Source: Bacillus sp. EB106-08-02-XG196 | Lineage (GTDB): Bacteria > Bacillota > Bacilli > Bacillales > Cytobacillaceae | DNA length: 64,000 nt | Direction: 5' to 3' | NCBI RefSeq assembly: GCF_013396335.1 | Contig: NZ_JABWSY010000010.1 | Span: forward strand, 105,517 to 169,516 | Shown here: positions 53,824-63,018 of the stretch, in pieces | How the letters are laid out: every line of letters starts with the position of its first letter | Numbering within the stretch: the stretch's first letter is position 1 | The notes under the pieces: generated by a model | Seen by the model: the letters and a program-made list of their open reading frames with translations, nothing else | Databases searched by the model: none | Told to the model about the DNA's origin: nothing | Translations under genes and position numbers: made by a program

Positions 53824-55155
53824 TTAATGTAGTGGGGTAGAATTTACATTTACAATAGTTGGTCTGCCAATCGAGACGTAGGTAATCGGGTACCGCTCTA
53901 TATCTTTAAGGGAATAGCAATTTCGGCCATCGAAAACAATCGGTTCCTTCATATAGGAAGCGTAAGCATCCAATGGAAGGTGCTTTATTTGGTCCCATTC
54001 TGTTGCAATGACAGCAAAGTCGGCATCTTTAAGTGCTTGCCGAATATTCGTAGTGTATTTAATTGAATCTCCTATAAGCTTATGTGCTTTGGGAATTGCC
54101 ATCGGGTCATAAGCAGTAATCATTGTGCCTTCATCGAGTAATTCCTTAATAATTGTTAAGGAAACAGCTTCTCGGATATCGTCAGTTTCTGGTTTAAAAG
54201 CAAGACCAAGCAAGGCTGCCTTTTTCCCTTTTAGTGATCCGACTATTTCTTTTGCCTTCGACACTAGAAGGGAGTGCTGATACTGATTGACCTTAATGAC
54301 GGACTGCAGCAATTCAAAGGGATGATGGACATTGCCTGCCAGCTGAACGAGCGCTTTCGTGTCCTTTGGAAAACATGAACCACCATAGCCAATTCCGGCC
54401 TGAAGATTGGAATTCCCAATTCGTTTATCCATTCCCATTCCGTAAGAAACTTCCTCAATATTTGCCCCCACTTTTTCGCAAAGATTGGCAATTTCATTAA
54501 TAAAGCTTATCTTTGTTGCAAGAAAGGCATTGGAAGCATATTTAATCATCTCTGCACTCCGAATATCTGTGAAAAGTATCGGAATCTTTGATGGAAGGTA
54601 GAGCTGTTCCATGATTGATGCTGCTTCAGGATTATCAGCGCCAATTACGATTCGATCCCCTAAAAAGAAATCCATTACCGCTGAACCCTCGCGAAGAAAT
54701 TCAGGATTGGATACAACATCAACCATGAGGTGACGAGGCTTGCGCTGTTTAAAAATTTGCTTGATCATATCGTTTGTTCCAACGGGGACGGTGCTTTTAG
54801 TACATACAATTACGTCTTTCTTTATTGAGTTAGCAATGGTATAAACAGCCCCGTAAATATAAGATAAATCAACTGCACCATCTCTCTTTTCAGGAGTACC
54901 AACTGCAATAAAAATGATATCGGCCTCTGCGTATGCTTGGTTTTGGTTCGTAGTAAAACAGAGTTGACCGTTCGAGAGGTTCTTTTCTAATAAAGGTTCC
55001 AGTCCAGGTTCAAAGAAAGGGATGTGTCCTTTTTCGAGCATTTCTATTTTCTCTTTTTGAGTGTCTAAACAGGTTACTTGATGTCCAGATTCAGCAAAAC
55101 AAACTGCTGTAACTAACCCGACATTTCCTGCTCCTGCAACTGTAATCTTCATCAT
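53824..55155 (-). CDS. UDP-glucose 6-dehydrogenase
   Basis: A 443-residue enzyme that oxidises UDP-glucose to UDP-glucuronate in two NAD steps. N-terminal Rossmann motif GAGNVGLVTAVCFAESGH, the catalytic Cys in GYGGSCFPKD (about residue 264), and FLREGSAVMDFF. Complete. GGAGGG 3-6 bases before ATG 55155 or 55152. Resembles TuaD/YtcA of B. subtilis. UDP-glucuronate could feed the neighbouring glycosyltransferase or a teichuronic-acid-like polymer. Confidence 0.92.
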   Translation of the reverse strand: MMKITVAGAGNVGLVTAVCFAESGHQVTCLDTQKEKIEMLEKGHIPFFEPGLEPLLEKNLSNGQLCFTTNQNQAYAEADIIFIAVGTPEKRDGAVDLSYIYGAVYTIANSIKKDVIVCTKSTVPVGTNDMIKQIFKQRKPRHLMVDVVSNPEFLREGSAVMDFFLGDRIVIGADNPEAASIMEQLYLPSKIPILFTDIRSAEMIKYASNAFLATKISFINEIANLCEKVGANIEEVSYGMGMDKRIGNSNLQAGIGYGGSCFPKDTKALVQLAGNVHHPFELLQSVIKVNQYQHSLLVSKAKEIVGSLKGKKAALLGLAFKPETDDIREAVSLTIIKELLDEGTMITAYDPMAIPKAHKLIGDSIKYTTNIRQALKDADFAVIATEWDQIKHLPLDAYASYMKEPIVFDGRNCYSLKDIERYPITYVSIGRPTIVNVNSTPLH

Positions 55156-55289
55156 ATCCCTCCAAATAGTAGTGGTTTGTTCTATTTTATCTGAAAAATT
55201 TGAATTCTTTCTTAACCTAGTGTTAAGAGAGTGTAAAGACTTTGTATAGTATGAAGGGACCTAGCGCTTGTTTGCGTGAATAAAGTAAA

Positions 55290-55340
55290 GACCTGAGCCC
55301 TGGTGCGTTTTTTAGTGAACGCAACATGGCTCAGGTCCCT
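55290..55340. terminator. Terminator after the YkuK-like gene
   Basis: GACCTGAGCC and GGCTCAGGTC arms with an inner GCGTT/AACGC stem; T-rich on the right and TTTA on the left. Confidence 0.7.
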
Positions 55341-55875
55341 ATTTTGTGTACCGATTGGCGTAACTTGAGGCTACGAAGGCATTGGGTTTAATTTTCGGTT
55401 CAACCCCCATAGATTCCATCCGTGCTACCATTTCTTTCACAAATTCCCTTGTTTTATTGCGTTTTCCGGCGCCAATATCAATATGGCCTTCCATGGTAAA
55501 GGTTGCTCCCTGGTAGACAAAGGGAAGGACGATATTGATTAATCGAGTTTTTCTTTCGTCGGTAAACAATGCGACAATGTCCTCAGTTAAGGAGAGCTCA
55601 AAAGAAATTCTTTCATGCAGCTGCGTCATCTTTCTTGGGATTATAATCTTTCTAATACAAGCCCAAGCACCTTTACCCTGATTTTGAATAACAATTCCCG
55701 TAATAAAAATGGTATGTCTTTTATGGACCTGTGAATCCGTTCCGACCATTAACCGATAATTCCCGCTTGGCGCTATGTTCATGAACTTTACAATGTTTTC
55801 GAATACCTCTTCAAACGACATACTTTTCTCACGAAGATTCTGAAACGAATAATCAAAAACCTGATAATTTTTCAT
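55339..55875 (-). CDS. YkuK-like RNase H-fold protein
   Basis: A 178-residue protein of the DUF458/RNaseH_like (YkuK) family. NYRLMVGTDSQVHKRHTIFITGIVI carries the first acidic residue; MTQLHERISFELSLTEDIVAL and HIDIGAGKRNKTREFVKEMVARM carry others. B. subtilis YkuK is of the same length and has unknown function. No clear partner genes. Confidence 0.85.
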   Translation of the reverse strand: MKNYQVFDYSFQNLREKSMSFEEVFENIVKFMNIAPSGNYRLMVGTDSQVHKRHTIFITGIVIQNQGKGAWACIRKIIIPRKMTQLHERISFELSLTEDIVALFTDERKTRLINIVLPFVYQGATFTMEGHIDIGAGKRNKTREFVKEMVARMESMGVEPKIKPNAFVASSYANRYTK

Positions 55876-56279
55876 TTAAAACACCACATCTTTCCTTTCT
55901 GGAAGTAATTACACTTACAATTCTTAATATTATTTTATGGAATAAGAATTATTCTTGTGCAACAGGAAATGGACAGACAGCAAACAAAGTTGTCCAAACA
56001 CAAAATCACTATATCCAACAGGTTTTGAAACCAATATGGAAGGACGTTAAATTTTTGTAAATGAGAGAAAACTGTAATTAATAATCCAGCAAACTATTAA
56101 ACAACTGTCCGCCTGGGGTGGACAATGTCTTTCTGTGGTGCCTGTCACCGAGCAGTGTCACCGAGCAGGTGAGAGGTGTCACCCTAGATGGAAGGATAAT
56201 ACATTGCCTGGATTTTGAGTTTTTGTTAAATTAGAGCTTTAAGTATAGAAAGAAGTACGTTATGAGGAGGGATTTTAGG
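55876..56279. other. 404-base stretch before alsT
   Basis: Contains repeat copy 3 at 56106-56195 and A/T-rich flanks that must include the alsT promoter and the YkuK-gene promoter. No coding frame recognised. Confidence 0.55.
56106..56195 (+). repeat. Dispersed repeat copy 3
   Basis: GTCCGCCTGGGGTGGAC (56107-56123, one base different from 63761-63777) followed by GGTGCCTGTCACCGAGCA and two shorter echoes of GTCACCGAGCAG and GGTGTCACCCTAGATGG. Confidence 0.8.
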
Positions 56280-57707
56280 ATGAAGTTAATAGAGAGTTTT
56301 ATGAATGGAGCTAATACGCTGCTTTGGTCTTATGTGCTTATTGTTATGTTGGTAGGATTAGGGCTTTATTTTACTTTCCGAACTAAATTTGTTCAGTTCC
56401 GGATGATTGGGGAAATGTTTCGGTTAATGGGTGAAGGCAAGACGAAGGGCCAAAAGGGTATATCGTCATTCCAAGCCTTTTGCATTAGTACAGCTTCACG
56501 TGTCGGTACTGGGAACCTTGCGGGGGTAGCAATTGCGATTACTACCGGTGGTCCGGGTGCGGTTTTCTGGATGTGGCTCATTGCCCTTATTGGTTCAGCA
56601 TCGGCTTTTGTAGAAAGTACACTGGCACAAATTTATAAAGTAAAAGATGGTGACACCTTCCGGGGCGGACCTGCTTACTATATGGAAAAAGCGTTAAAAG
56701 CACGTTGGATGGGGATTACGTTTGCAGTCTTAATCTCAATTACTTTTGGACTAGCATTTAATTCTGTTCAAGCAAACACCATTACTAGTTCTTTAAACAA
56801 TTCTTTTGGAATGGATAAATCCGTTATTGCTTTAGTTTTAACACTTATTACAGCCGTGATTATTTTTGGCGGGCTAAAAAGGATTGCTAAGGTTGCTGAG
56901 TGGATGGTTCCAATCATGGCAGGGGCTTATATTTTAATTGCCTTATATATTATGGTTACGAATTTTTCAGAAATTCCTGCTGTTTTTGCATTGATATTTA
57001 AGAGTGCTTTCGGGCTTGAAGAAGTGGCAGGCGGAGCGATTGGCGCTGCGATGATGAACGGAATTAAGCGCGGATTGTTCTCAAACGAAGCGGGTATGGG
57101 GAGTGCACCGAATGCAGCTGCGACAGCTGATGTCAGCCATCCCGTTAAACAAGGTCTAATTCAGTCCCTTGGTGTATTTGTAGACACACTTGTTATCTGC
57201 AGCTCTACGGCATTCATCATTCTATTATCTGGTCTATATACGTCTAATGAGGCAGATGGAATCATCTTAACTCAAAATGCTCTCGAGGGCTCATTAGGAT
57301 CTTGGGCAGGTATTTTCCTTGCCATCATCGTATTTTTATTTGCCTTTAGTTCGATTGTTGGGAATTACTATTATGCACAATCGAACATTGAGTTTATTAA
57401 GAATAACAAACTGTTGCTAAATGGATTCCGTCTGCTTGTAGTTTTCATGGTTGCGTTTGGTTCATTAGCTGATTTAAAGTTTGTATGGAGCTTAGCTGAT
57501 TTATTTATGGCACTCATGGCAATCATCAATTTAATCGCCATTACTCTCCTTGGAAAAATTGCTTTTGCGGCATTAGCTGACTATAAAAAGCAAAAAGCAA
57601 GCGGAAAAGATCCAGTCTTCTATGCATCTAATATTGAAGGACTAAAAGATTTAGATGCTTGGGAAGATGCGCCGCTGAATATCAAATCCAAGAAAAAAAT
57701 AGGTTAA
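56280..57707 (+). CDS. Sodium:alanine/glycine symporter, AlsT family
   Basis: A 475-residue AGCS-family symporter with about eleven helices. TASRVGTGNLAGVAIAI, GGPGAVFWMWL and NEAGMGSAPNAAATA are the family signatures. ATG 56280 has AGGAGGG 9 bases upstream. Relatives in Bacillus carry alanine, glycine or glutamine with Na+. A repeat-derived hairpin serves as its terminator. Confidence 0.92.
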   Translation: MKLIESFMNGANTLLWSYVLIVMLVGLGLYFTFRTKFVQFRMIGEMFRLMGEGKTKGQKGISSFQAFCISTASRVGTGNLAGVAIAITTGGPGAVFWMWLIALIGSASAFVESTLAQIYKVKDGDTFRGGPAYYMEKALKARWMGITFAVLISITFGLAFNSVQANTITSSLNNSFGMDKSVIALVLTLITAVIIFGGLKRIAKVAEWMVPIMAGAYILIALYIMVTNFSEIPAVFALIFKSAFGLEEVAGGAIGAAMMNGIKRGLFSNEAGMGSAPNAAATADVSHPVKQGLIQSLGVFVDTLVICSSTAFIILLSGLYTSNEADGIILTQNALEGSLGSWAGIFLAIIVFLFAFSSIVGNYYYAQSNIEFIKNNKLLLNGFRLLVVFMVAFGSLADLKFVWSLADLFMALMAIINLIAITLLGKIAFAALADYKKQKASGKDPVFYASNIEGLKDLDAWEDAPLNIKSKKKIG

Positions 57708-57714
57708 TCATTTG

Positions 57715-57750
57715 GGTGACAGGCACCACTGCGGTGCCTGTCACCTTTTT
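57715..57750 (+). terminator. Terminator of alsT built from a dispersed repeat
   Basis: GGTGACAGGCACC, five bases, then GGTGCCTGTCACC (perfect 13-bp stem) and TTTTT. It is copy 4 of the repeat family. Confidence 0.88.
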
Positions 57751-57824
57751 AAAAACCTTGTAAGAACAAGTTCTTTTGATGTAATATGACTTTATTAGTT
57801 TTTTGTGGATAGGAGTGCGTAAAG

Positions 57825-58922
57825 TTGGCGGAAAATTTCGAAAGACAGATTTTGACATGGTTTGAACATTTCCATGCTCACCCCGAGGTTAGCTGGAAAG
57901 AGGTTAAAACAACACAAACGATTGCTGATATTTTAGATAATCTTGGCATAGAATACCGTCGTTTTTCCGATGTAACCGGACTTATAGCGGAAATCGGCGA
58001 GGGAGAAGAAGTGATAGCTGTCCGTGCGGAAATAGACGCTTTATGGCAAGAGGTGGACGGAGTTTGGCAGGGGAATCACTCCTGTGGTCACGACGCCATT
58101 ATCTCAATGGTGCTTGGTGCACTTCTTTACTTGAAGGATCAGCGTCTCACTAAAAAGCTGCGTTTTATTTTTCAGCCGGCAGAGGAAAAAGGAAATGGTT
58201 CACTTGCGATGATTGAAAGGGGAGCTATCGAAAACGTCAGCCACTTATTCGGTATCCACCTTCGTCCAATAGAAGAGCTTCCTATCGGACGAGTTTCAGC
58301 CTCTATTCATCATGGAGCGGCTATCTTTCTAGAAGGTAAAGTCCTCGGTGAAGACGCACATGGTGCCAGGCCGCACCAAGGTAAAAACGCTCTTGACGTA
58401 ATTGTTGGACTGCATCAGTGCGTCAAATCTATTTATCTATCACCGTTCGAAGCCTATTCTGCGAAACTTACAAAAGTTATCGCTGGCGGAGAAAGCTTAA
58501 ACATTATCCCAGGTTCAGCGGAATTTGCCATTGATGTCCGAGCGCAAAAAAATGAAGTTTTAGAAAAACTGAAAGACCAAATAGACCACGGAATGAACAG
58601 CCTAAAAGACCTTTATGGGGTCGAAATCGAATGGAAATGGAGCGATTTTACGCCTGGTGCTGAGGTTTCTCCTGAAGCCGCAGCGATCGCCGAAGAAGCT
58701 ATTCTGAGTGTTGCGGGCCATGAGGCGCTTTCACCGCCAGTAATCACTTCCGGCAGTGACGATTTCCACTTTTATACCATTAAAAATCCGGAATTAAAAG
58801 CTACGATGATTGGTGTTGGAGCTGACCTTCAACCAGGTTTACATCATCCCAAAATGAACTTTAATACCTCGGAACTAGACCTTGGTGCACGGATACTTGC
58901 TGAAACACTGCTTAGGGCATAA
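57825..58922 (+). CDS. M20-family amidohydrolase (AmhX-like)
   Basis: A 365-residue zinc hydrolase of the aminoacylase/hippurate hydrolase group. NHSCGHDAIISM gives the Cys and His metal ligands, FQPAEEKGNGS the catalytic Glu pair, FGIHLRP another His and SGSDDFHFY the last. Likely cleaves N-acyl or amide bonds of amino-acid derivatives. TTG 57825 has AGGAG 10 bases upstream. Similar to B. subtilis AmhX. A hairpin terminator follows. Confidence 0.85.
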   Translation: MAENFERQILTWFEHFHAHPEVSWKEVKTTQTIADILDNLGIEYRRFSDVTGLIAEIGEGEEVIAVRAEIDALWQEVDGVWQGNHSCGHDAIISMVLGALLYLKDQRLTKKLRFIFQPAEEKGNGSLAMIERGAIENVSHLFGIHLRPIEELPIGRVSASIHHGAAIFLEGKVLGEDAHGARPHQGKNALDVIVGLHQCVKSIYLSPFEAYSAKLTKVIAGGESLNIIPGSAEFAIDVRAQKNEVLEKLKDQIDHGMNSLKDLYGVEIEWKWSDFTPGAEVSPEAAAIAEEAILSVAGHEALSPPVITSGSDDFHFYTIKNPELKATMIGVGADLQPGLHHPKMNFNTSELDLGARILAETLLRA

Positions 58923-58929
58923 AAATAGG

Positions 58930-58964
58930 ATTGCGATGCATATCATGCATCGCAATTTTTTTGT
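58930..58964 (+). terminator. Terminator after the amidohydrolase gene
   Basis: ATTGCGATGCAT and ATGCATCGCAAT with a 3-base loop, then seven T. Confidence 0.88.
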
Positions 58965-59030
58965 CTAAATTATGAAAAATTTTGATTGACGAAAAATTAA
59001 CCTATGTATAAAATGTAATTACCGACTATT

Positions 59031-59042
59031 TAACGACAATTA
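59031..59042 (+). promoter_or_regulatory. Shared motif upstream of nhaC
   Basis: TAACGACAATTA matches 61847-61858 (TAACGACAACTA) at 11 of 12 positions; the two sites flank the same regulator gene and may be its operators. Confidence 0.35.
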
Positions 59043-59056
59043 CCAATTTTCTAACA

Positions 59057-59070
59057 AGTAAGCGCTAACA
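59057..59070. promoter_or_regulatory. Candidate cre (CcpA) site upstream of nhaC
   Basis: AGTAAGCGCTAACA fits the cre consensus TGWAARCGYTWWCA except at its first base, 35 bases before the nhaC start. Confidence 0.45.
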
Positions 59071-59104
59071 ATATTTACTATCTAATTTGGGCGGGGGAAT
59101 GTGT

Positions 59105-60523
59105 ATGAAAAAAGAGATGAGTTTTAAAATGGCTATGCTACCACTTTTAGTCATGATCGTGGTAATGGGGATTACGATTATCGTCCTTGAACAAGGACCA
59201 CATATTCCATTAATAATCGGAACATCAATTGCGGCCATCGTTGCTTGGCGCTGCGGTTATAAATGGTCAGAAATTGAGGAAATGATGTATAAGGGGATTC
59301 GCTTGGCGCTGCCTGCAATCGTTATCATCATTCTCGTTGGCTTAACAATCGGTGCCTGGATTGGCGGCGGAATTGTAGCAACCATGATTTATTATGGATT
59401 AAAGATCATTACCCCTTCACTATTTCTTGTTTCCATTACAGTCATCTGTATGATTGTATCCTTGGCAATTGGCAGCTCATGGTCAACAATGGGAACAATC
59501 GGTGTAGCGGGTATGGGAATTGGCTTAAGTATGGGAATTCCAGCACCAATGATTGCGGGTGCTATTATTTCTGGATCTTATTTTGGCGATAAAATGTCCC
59601 CATTATCTGATACTACTAATCTTGCATCCGGTTTAACGGGAACAGATTTATTTGTGCATATACGTCATATGCTTTATACTACCATTCCTGGTATCGTCAT
59701 CACTTTGGTGATATATGGATTTATGGGCAGGAAGTTTGGTAATGAAGGAATGGATTCTGCTAGTATTGATAAAACATTAGGCGTTCTCCAAGACAGCTTT
59801 GTCATTTCACCATTTTTATTAATCGTTCCATTATTGGTTATTATTTTAGTCGCGAAGAAGGTTCCGGCCATTCCAGCACTGATTATAGGTATTACACTTG
59901 GATTTCTCTCGCAGGTAGTTATTCAGGGCGGAAACGTTTCATCTGCAGTCGCAGCTCTGCAAAGCGGCTTTGTCATTGATACCGGAAATGAAATGGTGGA
60001 CAACCTCTTTAACCGTGGCGGCCTTGATTCGATGATGTACACGGTCTCTATGACAATCGTTGCGATGACCTTTGGGGGGATTTTAGAGAATTCTGGTATG
60101 CTGCAAGCAATAGTGAATCAGATATTAAAATTAGCAAAGTCAGCTAGAGGTGTTGTTGCTTCAACAGTCGTTTCCTGTTTCGCAACAAATGCAACATGCT
60201 CTGAACAATATATTTCGATTGTTATTCCTTCACGGATGTATGCAAAGGCTTATCGTGATAAAGGCCTTCATTCAAAAAATTTATCGCGGGCACTTGAAGA
60301 TGGCGGGACACTTACCTCTGTGTTTATCCCTTGGAATACCTGTGGTGTGTTTATCTTTGGTACCTTGGGTGTTCATGCGTTAGACTACGGTCCATATGCG
60401 ATTTTTAATTTCATCGTGCCAATCATATCGGTGATTTATGCTCTGACTGGAATTACGATTACAAAATTGACTGATGAAGAAATGCTTCAGATTAAAAAAG
60501 AAGACGAAACCGTCTCCGCTTAA
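59105..60523 (+). CDS. nhaC: Na+/H+ antiporter, NhaC family
   Basis: A 472-residue antiporter with about eleven helices. GSSWSTMGTIGVAGMGIG, SGSYFGDKMSPLSDTTNLA and TCSEQYISIVIPSRMY match NhaC, a family that also includes malate-lactate and tyrosine-tyramine type exchangers. ATG 59105 has GGGGG 7 bases upstream. Next to a regulator and a peptide-catabolism operon, a metabolite exchange role is possible. Confidence 0.85.
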   Translation: MKKEMSFKMAMLPLLVMIVVMGITIIVLEQGPHIPLIIGTSIAAIVAWRCGYKWSEIEEMMYKGIRLALPAIVIIILVGLTIGAWIGGGIVATMIYYGLKIITPSLFLVSITVICMIVSLAIGSSWSTMGTIGVAGMGIGLSMGIPAPMIAGAIISGSYFGDKMSPLSDTTNLASGLTGTDLFVHIRHMLYTTIPGIVITLVIYGFMGRKFGNEGMDSASIDKTLGVLQDSFVISPFLLIVPLLVIILVAKKVPAIPALIIGITLGFLSQVVIQGGNVSSAVAALQSGFVIDTGNEMVDNLFNRGGLDSMMYTVSMTIVAMTFGGILENSGMLQAIVNQILKLAKSARGVVASTVVSCFATNATCSEQYISIVIPSRMYAKAYRDKGLHSKNLSRALEDGGTLTSVFIPWNTCGVFIFGTLGVHALDYGPYAIFNFIVPIISVIYALTGITITKLTDEEMLQIKKEDETVSA

Positions 60524-60529
60524 AAAAAT

Positions 60530-60568
60530 AAGGAAAGTTCACCATAAAGGGAACTTTCCTTATTTTTT
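60530..60568. terminator. Bidirectional terminator
   Basis: AAGGAAAGTTC and GAACTTTCCTT with a 10-base loop, T run on the plus side and an A-rich left flank. Confidence 0.85.
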
Positions 60569-60569
60569 A

Positions 60570-61817
60570 TTAATAGGCTGGCATGTTAAGTTCATAAATT
60601 GCCCTTGGGCGCCCTTGGTGGTACACCATTTCTTCGCCGACAACCTTTACATAACCGTTATCAGCGAGCTTTTTTACAATTCTTTCGGTGGAACGGCGGG
60701 TCACCTGAAGATAGTCGGCCAGGTCAGCAGTTGTAAATTGTAAGGATTGCCTTGATTTACTGAACTCAATAATTTTAGAAAGATTGCCAGGACTTAGTTT
60801 TGTTTCCTTTGCAATGTTTAAAAGCTCGGGATGGTCATTTTTTAAACTATGTTGTTTATGCTCATATGGGAAGGGTCCAACTAATTCCTTGTCTTCGGTT
60901 AGAATATAACCACATTTTGAGGACAATTCTTTTTCTGCAAAACGCAGGGCAATTTTAGCATGTTGATCTGCTTCTTTCAACGTTAATCCGTAACCAAAAC
61001 CGACTAGAAGAGGACCTTTCCATTTTTCTAAAAAATCAATGACGCGATTTCTATCTATTTCCCCCCGAGTACTATATAGGGCAAATAGGGTTCCGTTTAA
61101 TGGTTGAACATATGCGTTAAGCAGGTGAGCAAGGGTATTAATTTGGTCCTGCTGATGGTTTTGGAGTGAAAGGTAACCAACAGCGACTTGAGCAGCTTTA
61201 CTCTTAATAAGCTCCCCTTGAGCTTTTGCTGATTGCAAACCGCGAATCAAGGAAACCTGCGGATCAGCCATTCGAATAGCAGGAACACCAAGAGAGTGGA
61301 GTCGATCATAAACCGCATGTACACTTGTTAATGCAATTTTCGTTATGCCTTGCTCCCAAAGATTGTAGTGAAATTGGACAATACTATCTAAATTGAAACA
61401 GTCTTCAAGCATTTGTTGTTTAAAATCCATAATCTTTAGGGATTCCATCCTAATTTCACTTTCAGAAAGAACATTATTAATAATAGAAGCATCATACAAA
61501 TCAATAGATATTCTCTCAAGTGGTACATTCCTGTTTTGTGTGATAGCTAATAAAGAAGCAGCAATTGTTATTTCATCCTGAGTTAGAATAAGGGTTGGAT
61601 AGGGCAGGTTGTCGAGGTGCTTTTTTGAAAAGTAGTAAGGGAGAGCCCCTGAGAAAAAAACAACATCACAAGCCTTTAATTTTCTAATAAGCTCGGCGGC
61701 TTCCTGTGGATGTTGATATATATAAGGATCAATTATAATATCAGTCATTTGACTGGAGGCGCTTACAATTTTATGTAAAAATTCACTCGAGCCGAAGACC
61801 GCAATTTTCGTAGCCAT
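60570..61817 (-). CDS. HTH-type transcriptional regulator, unfamiliar architecture
   Basis: A 415-residue protein not placed in a named family. Residues 1-100 look like a PrpR-N/Rossmann-like sensor (IAVFGSSEFLHKIVSASS, CDVVFFSGALPYYFS). Residues 220-290 resemble a degenerate GGDEF-like module (LLVGFGYGLTLKEADQHAKIALRFAE), as in CdaR-type regulators. The C-terminus has two helix-turn-helix-like parts, the last a winged helix (FTTADLADYLQVTRRSTERIVKKLADNGYVKVV in outline). ATG 61817 has TAGGATG 9 bases upstream. Divergent from the dipeptide epimerase gene and convergent with nhaC, so these are likely targets. Confidence 0.7.
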   Translation of the reverse strand: MATKIAVFGSSEFLHKIVSASSQMTDIIIDPYIYQHPQEAAELIRKLKACDVVFFSGALPYYFSKKHLDNLPYPTLILTQDEITIAASLLAITQNRNVPLERISIDLYDASIINNVLSESEIRMESLKIMDFKQQMLEDCFNLDSIVQFHYNLWEQGITKIALTSVHAVYDRLHSLGVPAIRMADPQVSLIRGLQSAKAQGELIKSKAAQVAVGYLSLQNHQQDQINTLAHLLNAYVQPLNGTLFALYSTRGEIDRNRVIDFLEKWKGPLLVGFGYGLTLKEADQHAKIALRFAEKELSSKCGYILTEDKELVGPFPYEHKQHSLKNDHPELLNIAKETKLSPGNLSKIIEFSKSRQSLQFTTADLADYLQVTRRSTERIVKKLADNGYVKVVGEEMVYHQGRPRAIYELNMPAY

Positions 61818-61846
61818 GTTTGAACACATCCTAATTAACGTCTGTA

Positions 61847-61858
61847 TAACGACAACTA
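61847..61858 (+). promoter_or_regulatory. Shared motif in the regulator/epimerase divergent region
   Basis: TAACGACAACTA, near-identical to the site at 59031-59042 upstream of nhaC. Confidence 0.35.
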
Positions 61859-61891
61859 TATCATATTATTGTTTGGAAAGGAATGATTATT

Positions 61892-63001
61892 ATGAAAATT
61901 ACGTCAATTCAACTTTTTGCTATCCACTTACCGTTAAAAGAACCGTTTATCGTTAGTTATCAAACCTATAACTATATGCCTTCCATTATCGTAAAAGTAA
62001 CTACCGATGATGGATTTGTAGGCTATGGAGAAGGGGTACCGGACGAACATGTGACAGGAGAGACTTTTGAAGGGACATTTGAAATAATAAAGAATACTCT
62101 GGGTCCTGCTATAATTGGGAAAAATCCAATGGAGATTGAAAGGATTCACGAAGTGATGAACAAGACAATATATGGAGCACCAACGGCAAAGGCAGCTATT
62201 GATATTGCTTGTTTTGATATAATGGGGAAAAAGCTGCAACAGCCAGTTTATCAGCTTATTGGCGGGCGTTATCACGAAGAATTTCCGATTACCCATGTCC
62301 TTAGTATCGCCGAACCTGAAGAAATGGCTGCTGAAGCTGCTTTAATGATGGAAAAAGGCTATCAATCTTTTAAAATGAAGGTAGGAACAAAAGTCAGCAA
62401 GGATGTTGAACGTATTAAAGCGGTTCGTTCGCAAGTAGGTGAGGACATTGCCATCCGTGTTGATGTGAATCAAGGCTGGGTAAATAGCGCCACCACCATT
62501 ACTGCAGTGGAGCAGTTGAAGAGCCTTGGGCTTGATTGGCTGGAACAGCCGGTTGCAGCAGATGACATCGATGGAATGGTCGAAGTAAAGTCAAAGACGA
62601 CTATTCCCCTTATGATTGATGAGGGTATAAAGGGAAAACGAGACATGAGGGAGATTATACAAAAGCGTGCCGCGGATAAAGTGAACATTAAACTGATGAA
62701 ATGCGGGGGGATTTATCCGGCTGTAAAGCTTGCACACCAGGCGGAGTTAGCGGGAATGGAATGCCAGATTGGTTCGATGGTCGAATCCTCAGTCGGTTCG
62801 GCGGCAGGGTTCCATGTTGCTTTTTCAAAAAAAATCATTACAAGCGTCGAGCTGACCGGGCCATTAAAATTTTCTAGAGATGTTGGCAATTTGGAATATG
62901 ATGTACCGTTTATCCGGTTAACGGAGAAGCCAGGGTTAGGGGTAGAAGTTAACGAGGAAACGCTGAAAGAGCTAACCGTTTTTCAAGGTTTTGTTCAATG
63001 A
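61892..63001 (+). CDS. Dipeptide (L-Ala-D/L-Glu type) epimerase, enolase superfamily
   Basis: A 369-residue MLE-subgroup enzyme. The catalytic Lys pair is in FKMKVG (residues about 160-165) and VNIKLMKCGG; metal ligands are in RVDVNQGW, WLEQPV and IDEGIK. This set is typical of dipeptide epimerases such as B. subtilis YkfB that recycle murein peptides; muconate lactonising and N-succinylamino-acid racemases are alternatives. ATG 61892 has AAAGGA 10 bases upstream. Its stop overlaps the start region of the GNAT gene. Confidence 0.85.
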   Translation: MKITSIQLFAIHLPLKEPFIVSYQTYNYMPSIIVKVTTDDGFVGYGEGVPDEHVTGETFEGTFEIIKNTLGPAIIGKNPMEIERIHEVMNKTIYGAPTAKAAIDIACFDIMGKKLQQPVYQLIGGRYHEEFPITHVLSIAEPEEMAAEAALMMEKGYQSFKMKVGTKVSKDVERIKAVRSQVGEDIAIRVDVNQGWVNSATTITAVEQLKSLGLDWLEQPVAADDIDGMVEVKSKTTIPLMIDEGIKGKRDMREIIQKRAADKVNIKLMKCGGIYPAVKLAHQAELAGMECQIGSMVESSVGSAAGFHVAFSKKIITSVELTGPLKFSRDVGNLEYDVPFIRLTEKPGLGVEVNEETLKELTVFQGFVQ

Positions 63002-63018
63002 AGGAGGGACCGTTCTTG

